A DNA stretch of 64,000 bases from Maricaulis sp048268525. GTDB lineage: Bacteria > Pseudomonadota > Alphaproteobacteria > Caulobacterales > Maricaulaceae. Positions within the stretch are counted from its first letter, which is position 1; the number at the start of each line of letters is the position of its first letter. Positions 16,043 through 25,204 of the stretch are shown one piece after another. The DNA lies in NCBI RefSeq assembly GCF_048268525.1, contig NZ_JBLWVH010000003.1, forward strand, positions 1 to 64,000, read 5' to 3'. Made by a program: the position numbers and the translations under genes. The notes beneath the pieces are model-generated. The model searched no databases and had not been told where the DNA came from. It saw only the letters and a list, made by a program, of their open reading frames with translations.

Positions 16043-17416
16043 GTGTCCGCTGATTTTCATCTCGCTTGCGCGCTTCTGCCCGATGGCTGGACCAGGGATG
16101 TCCGACTGGGCGTCGGTCCCGACGGTACAATCACAAACCTGATCGTTGGCGAGCCAGCACAGCAAGGCGATACACGCCTGGGCACGGTCCTGCCGGGCAT
16201 GGCCAACCTGCATTCGCACGCTTTCCAGCGCGCCATGGCCGGACTGTCGGAACGGCGCGGCCCGGGCACGGACAGTTTCTGGTCCTGGCGCGAGGTCATG
16301 TACCGCTTCCTCGACCGACTCGACCCCGACGCCGTGGAGGCGATCGCGGCCATGGTACAGGTGGAAATGCTGGAGGCAGGATTCACCGCGGTCGGCGAGT
16401 TCCACTATCTGCACCACACGCCCGACGGCACACCTCATGACGATCCCGGCGAGATGGCTGCCCGGATCTGCGCCGCCGCCGACACGACCGGCATCGCGCT
16501 GACCCTGTTGCCGGTCTTCTATCGCTGGTCGGGCTTCAATCAGGCTGCGGCGACGCCGGGCCAGCGCCGTTTCATCTCCGGTCCCGATCTCTACGCGACG
16601 CTCGTCGAGCGGGCGCGCCACCATGCCGACCAGCTGCCACACGCCACCGTCGGCATCGCGCCCCACTCGCTGCGCGCCGCTTCCATGGACGATATCCACG
16701 CGATCCTGCCGCTCGCCGAGGGCGGCCCGGTCCATATCCACATTGCCGAGCAGACTGGCGAGGTCGACGCCTGCATCGACGCCACCGGCGCCCGCCCTGT
16801 TCGCCATCTCCTGGACCGGCAACCGGTCAATGACAGCTGGTGCCTGGTCCATGCCACTCACATGGACGCTGGTGAGACCCGTGATCTGGCCGCCAGCGGC
16901 GCAGTCGCGGGCCTGTGTCCGATGACCGAAGCCAGCCTGGGAGACGGGCTGTTTCCGGCGGTGGACTATCTCGCCGCCGGCGGCCGCATCGGCATCGGCT
17001 CGGACAGCCATATCCGCATCGACCTGGCCGAAGAGCTGCGCCTGCTGGAATACGGCCAGCGTCTGACGCGGCGCGAACGCAATGTCCTCTCCGCCCCCGG
17101 TGCCAGCACAGGTCGACACCTGTTCGATGCAGCCTGCCAGGGCGGCGCGCAGGCGATCGGGCAGGCCACTGGTCGCATCGCCGTCGGGCAGCGCGCCGAC
17201 CTTGTCGAGTTGGACGACCGGCACCCGGTCCTCGCCGGACGTTCCGGCGATAAGCTGATCGACAGCTGGCTGTTCGCCGGCGATGCGCGGCAGGTGCGCA
17301 GCGTCCATGTCGGTGGCATCGCGCGCGTTCAGGATGGTCGCTCCACCTGCCGTGAGACAGTTGCCAGACGCTATGAAACGACCCTGAAAACCATCATGGC
17401 GGACTGGACGGCATGA
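16043..17416 (+). CDS. hutF: Formimidoylglutamate deiminase
   Basis: A 457-residue amidohydrolase converting N-formimidoyl-glutamate to N-formyl-glutamate and ammonia, which HutG then deformylates. Features: PGMANLHSHAFQRAMAG (metal HxH), EFHYLHH, GIAPHSLRAA, VHIHIAEQTGEV, and GIGSDSHIRIDL with the metal Asp. Start is GTG at 16043 with GGGAG upstream. It is divergent from hutI and overlaps hutC by 4 bases (ATGA), so the regulator is made with the enzyme. Confidence 0.95.
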   Translation: MSADFHLACALLPDGWTRDVRLGVGPDGTITNLIVGEPAQQGDTRLGTVLPGMANLHSHAFQRAMAGLSERRGPGTDSFWSWREVMYRFLDRLDPDAVEAIAAMVQVEMLEAGFTAVGEFHYLHHTPDGTPHDDPGEMAARICAAADTTGIALTLLPVFYRWSGFNQAAATPGQRRFISGPDLYATLVERARHHADQLPHATVGIAPHSLRAASMDDIHAILPLAEGGPVHIHIAEQTGEVDACIDATGARPVRHLLDRQPVNDSWCLVHATHMDAGETRDLAASGAVAGLCPMTEASLGDGLFPAVDYLAAGGRIGIGSDSHIRIDLAEELRLLEYGQRLTRRERNVLSAPGASTGRHLFDAACQGGAQAIGQATGRIAVGQRADLVELDDRHPVLAGRSGDKLIDSWLFAGDARQVRSVHVGGIARVQDGRSTCRETVARRYETTLKTIMADWTA

Positions 17417-18165
17417 CCGACTGGCGCGACCAGCTGAAACTGGATGGCGAAGGTCCGGTCTATGACCAGATCCGCCAGGCCATCCTGTCCCGCATCCGTA
17501 GCGGCAGCTGGGCGCCTGGCGATCGCCTGCCGTCGGAAGCCGATCTCTGCGCTCATTTCGGGACCGCGCGGATGACGGTCAGCCGGGCTTTGCGCGCACT
17601 CACCGAGGACGGGCTGGTGATCCGAAAGCGCCGCGCCGGAAGTTTCGTGGCCCAACCGGACGCTCCGGCAGCGCTCCTGAAAATCATCGACATGGCCAGC
17701 GCCATTCCCGCGCGCGGTCAGCGTTATGGCTATCAGTGCCTGGACAATCAAACCGTTCCGGCAAGCGACGATATTGCCCGCCAGATGCGCCTCCTGTCCG
17801 GTGCACGCGTGCAACATGTGCGCTGTCTGCATACGGCTGACGGCCAACCGGTCGAACTGGAGGAACGCTGGATCAATCTCGCCTTGTTGCCGGATGTCGC
17901 CCAGACCGACTTTTCCGCCGAAGGCCCTGGCGGCTGGCTGCTGAGGCAGACTCCATGGACCGAAGCCGAACACACGGTCTCCGCCATCAATGCCGACCCC
18001 ACGCTCGCCGCCAATCTCGGCATCGAGCCGGGTGCCGCCTGCCTGGTCCTTGAACGTCGTACCTTCCAGGGCGACGACGTCGTCACCCTCGCCCGCCTCA
18101 CCCACCCGGGCGACCGGCATGTAATGAGCGAACGCTTTGCGCCCCAGCACAGCCCGACGCCTTGA
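17413..18165 (+). CDS. hutC: GntR/HutC-family repressor of hut genes
   Basis: A 250-residue GntR-type regulator. Its winged helix lies at residues 17-80 (PVYDQIRQAILSRIRSGSW; DRLPSEADLCAHFGTARMTV) and a UTRA ligand domain follows from about 95. HutC proteins repress hut operons and are released by urocanate. Its place after hutF and the operator at 15992-16003 support this role. It is likely autoregulated because it is cotranscribed with hutF. Confidence 0.93.
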   Translation: MTDWRDQLKLDGEGPVYDQIRQAILSRIRSGSWAPGDRLPSEADLCAHFGTARMTVSRALRALTEDGLVIRKRRAGSFVAQPDAPAALLKIIDMASAIPARGQRYGYQCLDNQTVPASDDIARQMRLLSGARVQHVRCLHTADGQPVELEERWINLALLPDVAQTDFSAEGPGGWLLRQTPWTEAEHTVSAINADPTLAANLGIEPGAACLVLERRTFQGDDVVTLARLTHPGDRHVMSERFAPQHSPTP

Positions 18166-18251
18166 GTCCGGATCGGTATCGGCCCCGCATCGCCCCCAAG
18201 CCATGACCTGTCTCGACAGGCCCGCCGCCATGACGCCGGGCGTGGGTCAAT

Positions 18252-18273
18252 GCAGGGCCGAGTGAGGCCCTGC
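18252..18273. terminator. Hairpin between convergent hutC and SnoaL-like gene
   Basis: Perfect 8-bp stem GCAGGGCC/GGCCCTGC with a 6-base loop. No T run follows on either strand, so termination is only a suggestion. Confidence 0.4.
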
Positions 18274-18281
18274 CCGGGCGA

Positions 18282-18809
18282 TCAGTCCCGAGCGTCCATG
18301 ATGGCTGTATGAGCCACTTTCCAGCCGTCTACGTCACGAGCCAACACCAGGTGGAAATGGGTGCGACGCAGTAAACGGCCCACAATCGCCGAGGGACCGC
18401 GATTGCCGTCCGTGTAGAGATGCAGGACAGCGGCCTCGTCGCCGAGCACTCGCATCGAGATCAGTTCCATATTCTCGGCTTCAGTCCGTGAAACACCGGG
18501 GCCGAAGGCAGGAAACAGCCGGTGCTCGAGAAACTCGGCGAGAGAGGGGGCGTCGATGAACATGCGGGCATAAGCATTGATCCACTCGGTATCGTCAGCA
18601 TGCAACGCGATGAAGGCATCGGTGTCCTCTTCACTCCAGGCCTGGCGATACGCACTCAGGAAGCTGAGCAGTTCCTCTCGCTGCACAGACCCGGATTCAA
18701 ATCCGATTTCCCGGTAGACCGGGATATCGCGTCGCTCCTGGGCCTGCGCTTCCATGGGGAGTGCGAGCACGGCGATGGCCAGGGGTATCAAGGCAAATCT
18801 GTTGAACAT
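18282..18809 (-). CDS. Secreted SnoaL/NTF2-like protein
   Basis: A 175-residue protein with a cleavable signal peptide (MFNRFALIPLAIAVLALPMEAQA) followed by an NTF2-like alpha+beta domain of the DUF4440/SnoaL type: an N-terminal helix with YRQAWSEEDTDAFIALHADDTEWIN, then strands ending in RRTHFHLVLARDVDGWKVAHT. Such domains bind small ligands or catalyse simple reactions; no specific role can be set. ATG at 18809 has AAAGGA upstream. It is divergent from a LytTR regulator across 102 bp, so that protein may control it. Confidence 0.75.
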   Translation of the reverse strand: MFNRFALIPLAIAVLALPMEAQAQERRDIPVYREIGFESGSVQREELLSFLSAYRQAWSEEDTDAFIALHADDTEWINAYARMFIDAPSLAEFLEHRLFPAFGPGVSRTEAENMELISMRVLGDEAAVLHLYTDGNRGPSAIVGRLLRRTHFHLVLARDVDGWKVAHTAIMDARD

Positions 18810-18911
18810 GTTTGTCGTCCTTTCAGGGTATCGGTTACGTTGACAGCCATCACGGCGGTCTTCGGTCCGCATGCCTGTCCCCCCGTCCCGAAGCGAGGTT
18901 GACGTCGCGAA

Positions 18912-19697
18912 ATGTCGCTTTTTAACGCGAATGGTCCCGGGTCGGCCGCGAAAACACCCTCCCTCTGGCACCGGGATGTCGGACTGCTCTGCGGAGTCTG
19001 GCTGTTCATGACATCAACCTTCGTCGTGAGCGGCGCCTATGACACGGATGAATTCGGCCTGCTTCATCGCGTCGTGTTCTGGATGTTTGCGACCGCCTTG
19101 GTTGTCTTCCAGCCCGCCATACTGGAGCGCGGACTTGCCCGCGTCACACCGGCCAGCCCGGCCGGCGCCTGGCTGTCGACCCTCGGCGCAGTCCTGGTCG
19201 CGATTCCCGTCATCGCGGTCGAACTTCATCTCTTGAAGTCGACACCCCTTTTGCCGCGGGCCGCCGACCCCTGGATCGAATTCATCCCCTTTGTGGGCGC
19301 CCCTGTGATGGTTGTCGCGGGGTTCGTCCTGTTTCTGCGCTTCGCCTGGGAGCGGCGGCACCTGGACACCGGGGCACGCCCCGCCCCGAGTGCCGACGAC
19401 GCCACACAGGCCCGCGGCGCCATCGGGCCGGAAACACTCTATGTCCGGTCACAGGACCACTATCTCGAGATCACCACCGAGGGCGGACGTCGTTTCATCC
19501 GGGGCCGTCTGGCGGATTTGAAGTCGGGCAATGATCTGCTTGGCTTTGCTCCCCACCGATCTTGGTGGGTCGCAGACCGGGCGATCGAAACCTGCAAGCG
19601 GGACGGTCGTGATCTGCGACTGGTTTTGAGCGATGGCACGCAGGTGCCTGTCAGCCGGTCATGCAGGACGTTGGTGCGAGCGCGAGGCCTGATCTGA
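18912..19697 (+). CDS. Membrane-anchored LytTR-type DNA-binding protein
   Basis: A 261-residue protein with four predicted membrane segments (about residues 23-43, 53-71, 85-107, 124-145) and a C-terminal LytTR domain (about 165-261; ETLYVRSQDHYLEITTEGGR, then LADLKSG, FAPHRSWWVADRAI and PVSRSCRTLV). This arrangement, a membrane sensor fused to LytTR without a receiver domain, is common in Caulobacterales. It probably regulates its own promoter and the divergent SnoaL-like gene. No signal is known. It is convergent with hisIE with 17 bp between. Confidence 0.85.
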   Translation: MSLFNANGPGSAAKTPSLWHRDVGLLCGVWLFMTSTFVVSGAYDTDEFGLLHRVVFWMFATALVVFQPAILERGLARVTPASPAGAWLSTLGAVLVAIPVIAVELHLLKSTPLLPRAADPWIEFIPFVGAPVMVVAGFVLFLRFAWERRHLDTGARPAPSADDATQARGAIGPETLYVRSQDHYLEITTEGGRRFIRGRLADLKSGNDLLGFAPHRSWWVADRAIETCKRDGRDLRLVLSDGTQVPVSRSCRTLVRARGLI

Positions 19698-19714
19698 GCA
19701 GAAGCGCTGCCGCC

Positions 19715-20341
19715 TCAGGCCGGTTTTGACGCCCGCACAGCGTGGCGGTTGCGTAGCACCTCGACGACATCTTCCAGCCCCAGCTCGCGCGATTCCAGCA
19801 GCACCATCAGGTGGAAAAGCAGATCGGCGGCTTCACCGGCCAAAGCTTCCTTGCTCTCGGACACCGCGGCCATGGCCACCTCGACGCCCTCTTCGCCGAC
19901 TTTCTGGGCCGGGCGCTTGGGCGCCTTTGCCATCAGGCTGCCGACATAAGAGCCCTTGGTCTTGTCCTTCTTGCGCTTGCGGATGATGGCGCGCAAATGA
20001 GCGAGAAAGCCAAGGCCCGGCCCCGGGTCATCACCGAAGCAACTCACCGTACCCGTGTGGCAGGCAGCGCCCTTCGGCTTGACCTCGACGAGCAGCGCGT
20101 CGCTGTCGCAATCGGCAGCAAGGTCGACCAGTTTGAACGTGTTGCCGGAGGTCTCACCCTTCTTCCACAGGCGCTGCTTGGAGCGCGAGAAGAAGTGGAC
20201 CTTGCCGCTCTTGATCGTCTTGGCCAAGGCCTCGGCATTCATATAGCCCAGCATCAATACCTGCCGGGTGGCCGCGTCCTGGATGATCGCCGGGATCAGG
20301 CCATCGCCCTTTTTCCAGTCGAGCGTCTTTTCATCAATCAT
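19715..20341 (-). CDS. hisIE: Bifunctional phosphoribosyl-AMP cyclohydrolase / phosphoribosyl-ATP pyrophosphatase
   Basis: A 208-residue fusion covering histidine biosynthesis steps 2 and 3. The HisI part (1-115) holds VLMLGYMNAEAL, HFFSRSKQRLWKKGETSGN and the zinc-site block DCDSDALLVEVKPKGAACHTG. The HisE part (about 122-208) holds GSYVGSLMAKAPKRPAQKVGEEGVEV and ADLLFHLMVLL. It is last in the his operon and its start overlaps the hisF stop by 4 bases. Confidence 0.95.
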   Translation of the reverse strand: MIDEKTLDWKKGDGLIPAIIQDAATRQVLMLGYMNAEALAKTIKSGKVHFFSRSKQRLWKKGETSGNTFKLVDLAADCDSDALLVEVKPKGAACHTGTVSCFGDDPGPGLGFLAHLRAIIRKRKKDKTKGSYVGSLMAKAPKRPAQKVGEEGVEVAMAAVSESKEALAGEAADLLFHLMVLLESRELGLEDVVEVLRNRHAVRASKPA

Positions 20342-21105
20342 GGTCTGACCCTGATTCCTTCACCATCAAGCCAGGACTTCAACTGCCCGATCTCGATGAC
20401 CCCCTTGTGAAACACGCTGGCGGCCAGCGCACCATCGACCTTGGCAAGTTCGAACACGGATTTGAAGTGCTCTTTCCGTCCGGCGCCGCCTGAAGCGATC
20501 AAAGGTGTGGAACACACGGCGCGTGCCGCCTCCAATTGCTCGATGTCATAGCCGTCGCGCACGCCATCCTGGTCCATGCAATTGAGCACGACCTCGCCGG
20601 CGCCGCGGTCGACGCCCTCGCCAATCCAGTCGAGCGTGCGGCGGTGACCGGCAAAACTCTTGTCCGGATCGCCGGTATATTGGTGGACCCGCCAGGCACC
20701 CTCGATGATGCGGCTGTCGACGCCCAGTACCACACACTGGCTGCCAAACTCGGCGGCGAGCCGGTCAATGATCGCCGGGTCCTCGAGCGCCGGCGTATTG
20801 ACCGAAATTTTGTCGGCGCCGGCAAACAGACGAGCCCGGGCATCGTCGACCGAACGGATCCCGCCCGCGACACAGAAGGGAATATCGAGCTCGCGGGCGA
20901 CGGCGCTGACCCATTCCGGCTCCACCGTCCGCCCCCGGGCGCTGGCAGCGATGTCGTAGAAGACCAGCTCATCCGCCCCCTCGCCGGCATAGCGCCGGGC
21001 CAGATCGACAATGTCACCGACATCCTCATGGTCGCGGAAACGTACGCCCTTGACCACGCGACCGTCGCGCACGTCGAGACAGGGAATTATGCGTCGCGCA
21101 AGCAT
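20338..21105 (-). CDS. hisF: Imidazole glycerol phosphate synthase, cyclase subunit
   Basis: A 255-residue (beta/alpha)8 barrel that with HisH makes imidazole glycerol phosphate and AICAR. Catalytic Asp residues lie in IIPCLDVRDGRVVKG (D11) and in LNCMDQDGVRDGYD. Phosphate sites are AGGIRSV and ASGGAG. The start overlaps the hisA 3' end by 19 bases, an unusually long overlap for this operon. Confidence 0.96.
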   Translation of the reverse strand: MLARRIIPCLDVRDGRVVKGVRFRDHEDVGDIVDLARRYAGEGADELVFYDIAASARGRTVEPEWVSAVARELDIPFCVAGGIRSVDDARARLFAGADKISVNTPALEDPAIIDRLAAEFGSQCVVLGVDSRIIEGAWRVHQYTGDPDKSFAGHRRTLDWIGEGVDRGAGEVVLNCMDQDGVRDGYDIEQLEAARAVCSTPLIASGGAGRKEHFKSVFELAKVDGALAASVFHKGVIEIGQLKSWLDGEGIRVRP

Positions 21106-21821
21106 GCGATCGCCTCCCCGACGGTAAAATGGCCTTCATACAAGGCCTTGCCGGTGATGGCGCCCGCTGCACCGGCCGCCTGCGCCGCGAGAAGGTCATC
21201 GAGTGAGGACACGCCACCGGAGGCCTGCCAGTCGATCGCCGGATAGTCCGTCACCAGTCGCTTGTAGAGAGCGATATTGGGGCCCGACAGATCGCCATCA
21301 CGGCCGATATCGGTAACCAGCGCATGGCCAAGACCGCTGCCCTCATAGGCGGTGATCACATCGTCCAGCGTGGTATCAGCCATGTCGGTCCAGCCTTTCA
21401 GGGCCGGACGGTATTGGCCTCCGATCTGGCGCACATCAAGCGCCAGCGTGATCCGGTCACCACCATAGTTCTGCAACCAGCCGGCGACCCGATCGGGATC
21501 CGTGACCGCCAGTGAGCCGATGATCACCCGCTCGACACCGGCCGCCAGCAAGTCCTCGATATCCTCGGCCGAGCGTACGCCGCCGCCGGTCTGGACACGC
21601 AGACCGGTCTCGCACAGCGAGCGGATCAGCGCGCCCTGGCGGCGGGCTCCGTCACGGGCACCGCTGAGATCGACGATATGGACCCAGACCGCTCCCGCCT
21701 CGCCGAACTGTTCAGCAACGCGCATGGGGTCATCGCCATAGTCGGTCACGGCATTGAAGGCGCCCTTGTGCAGGCGCACGACACGGCCGTCCAACAGGTC
21801 AATTGCTGGATAAAGAATCAT
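21087..21821 (-). CDS. hisA: ProFAR isomerase
   Basis: A 244-residue barrel catalysing the Amadori rearrangement of ProFAR to PRFAR. Motifs are YPAIDLLDGRVVRLHKG (catalytic D8), VQTGGGVRS, LVTDIGRDGDLSGPN (second Asp) and SGGVSSLDDL. Its start overlaps the hisH stop by 4 bases. Confidence 0.96.
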   Translation of the reverse strand: MILYPAIDLLDGRVVRLHKGAFNAVTDYGDDPMRVAEQFGEAGAVWVHIVDLSGARDGARRQGALIRSLCETGLRVQTGGGVRSAEDIEDLLAAGVERVIIGSLAVTDPDRVAGWLQNYGGDRITLALDVRQIGGQYRPALKGWTDMADTTLDDVITAYEGSGLGHALVTDIGRDGDLSGPNIALYKRLVTDYPAIDWQASGGVSSLDDLLAAQAAGAAGAITGKALYEGHFTVGEAIACLRDA

Positions 21822-22417
21822 GTCGAACCCGTTGCAAAGTTTGTAAGAATTCTCGCACCGACAACGCCGGAACGCTCTGGATGGAACTGGCAGCCCGCGA
21901 CATTGCCCTTGCGAACAACCGCGGAAATTTCACCGCCATACCGGGAGCTCGCCCGCGTAAAGGACCCCACCGGCGAGAAGTACCCGTGCACGAAATAGAC
22001 ATGGGCACCCGCCTCGACACCGGCCAGAAGCGGTTCTTCGCCCGGCGTAAAATCCAGCGTGTTCCAGCCCATGTGGGGCCAAACCCCATCATCCGGCGGC
22101 GGCAGTTTTTCAATCCGTCCCGGGATCAGGCCCAGACCCTCCACATCACCCTCGCTCGAACGATCGAACAGAAGCTGCATGCCCAGGCAAATGCCCAGGA
22201 CCGGGCGCGCTTCGGCTTTCAAAGCAGTATCCCATCCTCGCGCCCGCAATTGCGCCATGGCCGGTCCGGCCGCTCCGACGCCGGGCAGGATCAGGCGGTC
22301 ACAATCGGCAAGCCCGTCCGGGCCTTTCGCCACCTGATAGGCCAGCCCGGCCCGTTCCAGGGCAAAGCGCACCGAGGCCAGGTTGGCGCAGCCGGTATCG
22401 ATCAAGCCAATCATCAC
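21818..22417 (-). CDS. hisH: Imidazole glycerol phosphate synthase, glutamine amidotransferase subunit
   Basis: A 199-residue class I glutaminase supplying ammonia to HisF. The nucleophile is in LGICLGMQLLF; the His-Glu pair is in CQFHPERSG; the oxyanion block is LPGVGA. The start is GTG at 22417 (GTGA overlap with hisDB) or the next codon, ATG at 22414; both suit translational coupling. Confidence 0.95.
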   Translation of the reverse strand: MMIGLIDTGCANLASVRFALERAGLAYQVAKGPDGLADCDRLILPGVGAAGPAMAQLRARGWDTALKAEARPVLGICLGMQLLFDRSSEGDVEGLGLIPGRIEKLPPPDDGVWPHMGWNTLDFTPGEEPLLAGVEAGAHVYFVHGYFSPVGSFTRASSRYGGEISAVVRKGNVAGCQFHPERSGVVGARILTNFATGST

Positions 22418-24309
22418 GCCAACATGCCCTTGGTTGACGGCAGGGCGTTGCCCTCGACGCGCAAGGCCTGTCGCAGAGCGCGCCCGAAGGCCTTGAAACA
22501 GCCCTCGACCATGTGGTGAGCGTTCTCGCCTTCGACCTTGACGTGGATCGCCGCGCCGAGACTTTCCGCGATCGAGCGGAAGGCGTGGGCCGTCATCTCG
22601 ACCGGGAATTCACCGACGGACTCACCGGGAATCTCACCCTCGAACTTCGCGAAAGGACGACCGGACAGGTCGATCCAGGCCGCCGCACGGCTTTCATCCA
22701 TTGGCAGTTCGAAGCCGAACCGGCCCAGTCCGCGCTTGTCGCCCAGAGAAGCGCGCAGGGCCTCACCGAAGGTCAGGCAGACATCTTCAATGGTGTGGTG
22801 CCCGTCGATCTCCAGATCACCCTCGACCACGACATCCAGGGCAAAACCGCCATGACGGGCGACCTGGTCCAGCATGTGGTCGAAATAGCCGATGCCTGTG
22901 GCAATGCGGATCGGTCCGTCGCGGTCCAGATTGACGGTGACCGTGACATCGGTCTCCTTGGTCTTGCGTCGTTTGGTGCCGGCACGCGGACCGGCAAGCG
23001 GCGCGGAATCGCCCGCACTGGCACGCTCGCGCCGCAGTCGCATGGCGAGGCCGTGTGCGTCGAGTTGTTCGAGCGCCGCCAGGCGTTCGACCGTCGGTGC
23101 CATGGCGACGGCGCCGGCCTCGCTGGCACGCAGGATGGTGGTGGTCTTCTGGAAGCTTTCCACCGACACGCCGCCATGGGCCCGGGCCGCACCGGCTGTG
23201 GGCAGGGTGTGGTTGGGCCCGGCGGCATAATCGCCGGCCGCTTCAGGCGTCCAGGCACCAACGAAGATCGAACCGGCGTGACGCACACCGACGAGCAGGC
23301 GCTCGGCCGACTCGGCCTGCAGGATCAGGTGTTCCGGGGCGTAGCTGTTGGCGATGTCAATGGCATCATCAACGCTGTCGCAAACCAGGATGGCAGACGC
23401 GGCGAGGGCCTCGCGGGCGATCGCCGCGCGGGGCAGGTCTTCGAGCAGCTTGGCGACGGATGCGGTCACCCGATCCGCCGTTGCGGCGTCAAAACAGACC
23501 AGCATCACCTGGGCGGAGGGATCATGCTCGGCCTGGCTCAAGAGGTCACTGGCGACGAGATCCGGGTCTGCCGTCTCATCGGCGATCACCATGACCTCAC
23601 TCGGCCCCGCCGGAAGATCGACGGCCGGGCCGCCCGGCAGGCTGCTGACATAGGCTTTCGCCGCAGCGACATAGGCATTGCCCGGCCCGAAAATCTTGTC
23701 GGCTCGCGGCAGTCCGGCAGCACCGAAAGAGAGCGCCGCAATCGCTTGCGCACCGCCGATGGCATAAACTTCGTCCAGCCCCAACAGGTCCGCAGCGGCC
23801 AGCAGCGCCGGATTGACGCCGCCATCTCCGGCCGGCGGCGCAACTACTACAATCCGCGGAACCCCGGCCAGCTGGGCGGGAACCGCCAGCATGATCAGCG
23901 AGGAAACCAGCGGCGCGGAGCCGGCCGGCACATAGAGCGCCGCCGTGTCGACCGGTGTCGCCCGACGCGAGGCCGTTACGCCGGGCCACGTCTCGACACT
24001 GTATCCCCGATAGCCCTGCTGGACGTGAAACCGCCGAACGGCATCGGCGGCGGCCTTGATGGCTTCAGCATCGAGCGGATCGAGCGCCGCCCGGGCGGCT
24101 TTGAGCTCAGCCGCCGACACGCGAAAATCATCCGGGGCGTACCCGTCGAGGCGCTTGGCATAGGCCCTCACGGCCGCCTCGCCCTGATCACGAATGGCAT
24201 TGACGATATCGCGCGCCGCCGGGCCGGCTGAGGAATTGCTGGCCGGACGGGTCAGCGCTCGCGTCCGCGCTTCGGGAGACGCGTCGGTCCAGTTGAGAAT
24301 GTCGAGCAT
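22414..24309 (-). CDS. hisDB: HisD-HisB fusion: histidinol dehydrogenase / imidazoleglycerol-phosphate dehydratase
   Basis: A 631-residue single reading frame. Residues 1-429 are a full histidinol dehydrogenase (last two oxidation steps): GPGNAYVAAAK, the metal block LLSQAEHDPSAQ and the catalytic SYAPEHLIL Glu-His are present. Residues 447-631 are a full HisB dehydratase: RRKTKETDVTV, YFDHMLDQVARH, DGHHTIEDV, DESRAAAWIDL and NAHHMVEGCFKAFGRAL. A 17-residue Ala/Gly/Pro-rich linker joins them (22972-23022). I see no in-frame stop and no ATG or GTG near the HisB boundary, so HisB cannot be started separately there. ATG 24309 follows hisG by 10 bp. Confidence 0.93.
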   Translation of the reverse strand: MLDILNWTDASPEARTRALTRPASNSSAGPAARDIVNAIRDQGEAAVRAYAKRLDGYAPDDFRVSAAELKAARAALDPLDAEAIKAAADAVRRFHVQQGYRGYSVETWPGVTASRRATPVDTAALYVPAGSAPLVSSLIMLAVPAQLAGVPRIVVVAPPAGDGGVNPALLAAADLLGLDEVYAIGGAQAIAALSFGAAGLPRADKIFGPGNAYVAAAKAYVSSLPGGPAVDLPAGPSEVMVIADETADPDLVASDLLSQAEHDPSAQVMLVCFDAATADRVTASVAKLLEDLPRAAIAREALAASAILVCDSVDDAIDIANSYAPEHLILQAESAERLLVGVRHAGSIFVGAWTPEAAGDYAAGPNHTLPTAGAARAHGGVSVESFQKTTTILRASEAGAVAMAPTVERLAALEQLDAHGLAMRLRRERASAGDSAPLAGPRAGTKRRKTKETDVTVTVNLDRDGPIRIATGIGYFDHMLDQVARHGGFALDVVVEGDLEIDGHHTIEDVCLTFGEALRASLGDKRGLGRFGFELPMDESRAAAWIDLSGRPFAKFEGEIPGESVGEFPVEMTAHAFRSIAESLGAAIHVKVEGENAHHMVEGCFKAFGRALRQALRVEGNALPSTKGMLA

Positions 24310-24319
24310 GGTCGTTGCC

Positions 24320-25204
24320 TCAGGCGAGCATTTTTTCAATCGGCAGGACAAGGATGGCGCGCGCGCCCTCTTTTTCCAGGGCCTCCAGTGTCTCCCAGAA
24401 GACCCGCTCCCGACACACGGCGTGGACGGCGACGACATCCTCGCGCCCGGCGACCTTGGCGATGGTCGGGGCATCGGCACCCGGCAAGAGCGCGCGGATG
24501 GCGTCGAGCCGGTCGGTCGGCGCGTTGAGCATGATGTACTTGGTCTGCGACGAAGCGATCACGCCCTCGGACCGACGCATCAGGATATTGGCAATGGCGT
24601 CGGTGTCCGCCGCGCGACCGGATTTGCGGCGGATCAGTACCGCTTCACTGCGCAACACCGTTTCAAAGGGCTTCAAGCCATTGGCCTGCAAGGTCGCCCC
24701 GGAGGACACCAGGTCACAGATTGCGTCGGCAATCCGCAGGCGCGGCGCCACCTCAACCGATCCCCGCATCTCGACGATCTCAGCCTTGATGCCGCGGTCG
24801 GCAAGATATTGCGCGGTCAGGGCCGGATAGGACGTCGCGACGGCCTTGCCATCAAGGTCCTCAACCGTACGGATCGCACCGTCATCAGGCGCGGCGAGCT
24901 TCAGCGTGCAGCCGGCAAAACCGAGACGCAGCGCGACTTCGAGTTCTCGCGAGCGCCCACCGGCCGCTTGTTCCTCGGCGAGCACATTCTCGCCGACAAT
25001 CCCGTAGTCACAGGCGCCACTGCCGACGAAGTTCGGGATGTCGTCATCGCGGACCAGCATCAGGTCGACCGGCATGTTCTCGGCCCGCTGGTGCAGCTTG
25101 TCGCGACCATAGGCGAAGCGGAGTCCGCAACGTTTGAGGAGGTCCATCCCCCCTTCGGCCAGACGGCCCTTGCTCTGAACGGCAATGCGCAAACGGGAAG
25201 TCAC
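24320..25204 (-). CDS. hisG: ATP phosphoribosyltransferase, long form
   Basis: A 294-residue enzyme committing ATP and PRPP to histidine synthesis. The length and the C-terminal ACT-like regulatory region (about 220-294, including ALLPGADAPTIAKV and VLVLPIEKML-like end) mark the long, self-sufficient HisG, so no HisZ is needed. Key blocks are AVQSKGRLAEGGMDLLKRCG, GACDYGIVGENVL, ATSYPALTAQYL and ADAICDLVSSGATLQANGL. The start is GTG at 25204, overlapping the regulator stop (GTGA). Feedback inhibition by histidine is expected for the family. Confidence 0.95.
   Translation of the reverse strand: MTSRLRIAVQSKGRLAEGGMDLLKRCGLRFAYGRDKLHQRAENMPVDLMLVRDDDIPNFVGSGACDYGIVGENVLAEEQAAGGRSRELEVALRLGFAGCTLKLAAPDDGAIRTVEDLDGKAVATSYPALTAQYLADRGIKAEIVEMRGSVEVAPRLRIADAICDLVSSGATLQANGLKPFETVLRSEAVLIRRKSGRAADTDAIANILMRRSEGVIASSQTKYIMLNAPTDRLDAIRALLPGADAPTIAKVAGREDVVAVHAVCRERVFWETLEALEKEGARAILVLPIEKMLA

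Noticed and set aside
24310..24480. Upstream extension of the HisDB protein by 57 residues
   Set aside because: It would read through hisG in another frame; the standard HisD start is ATG 24309.
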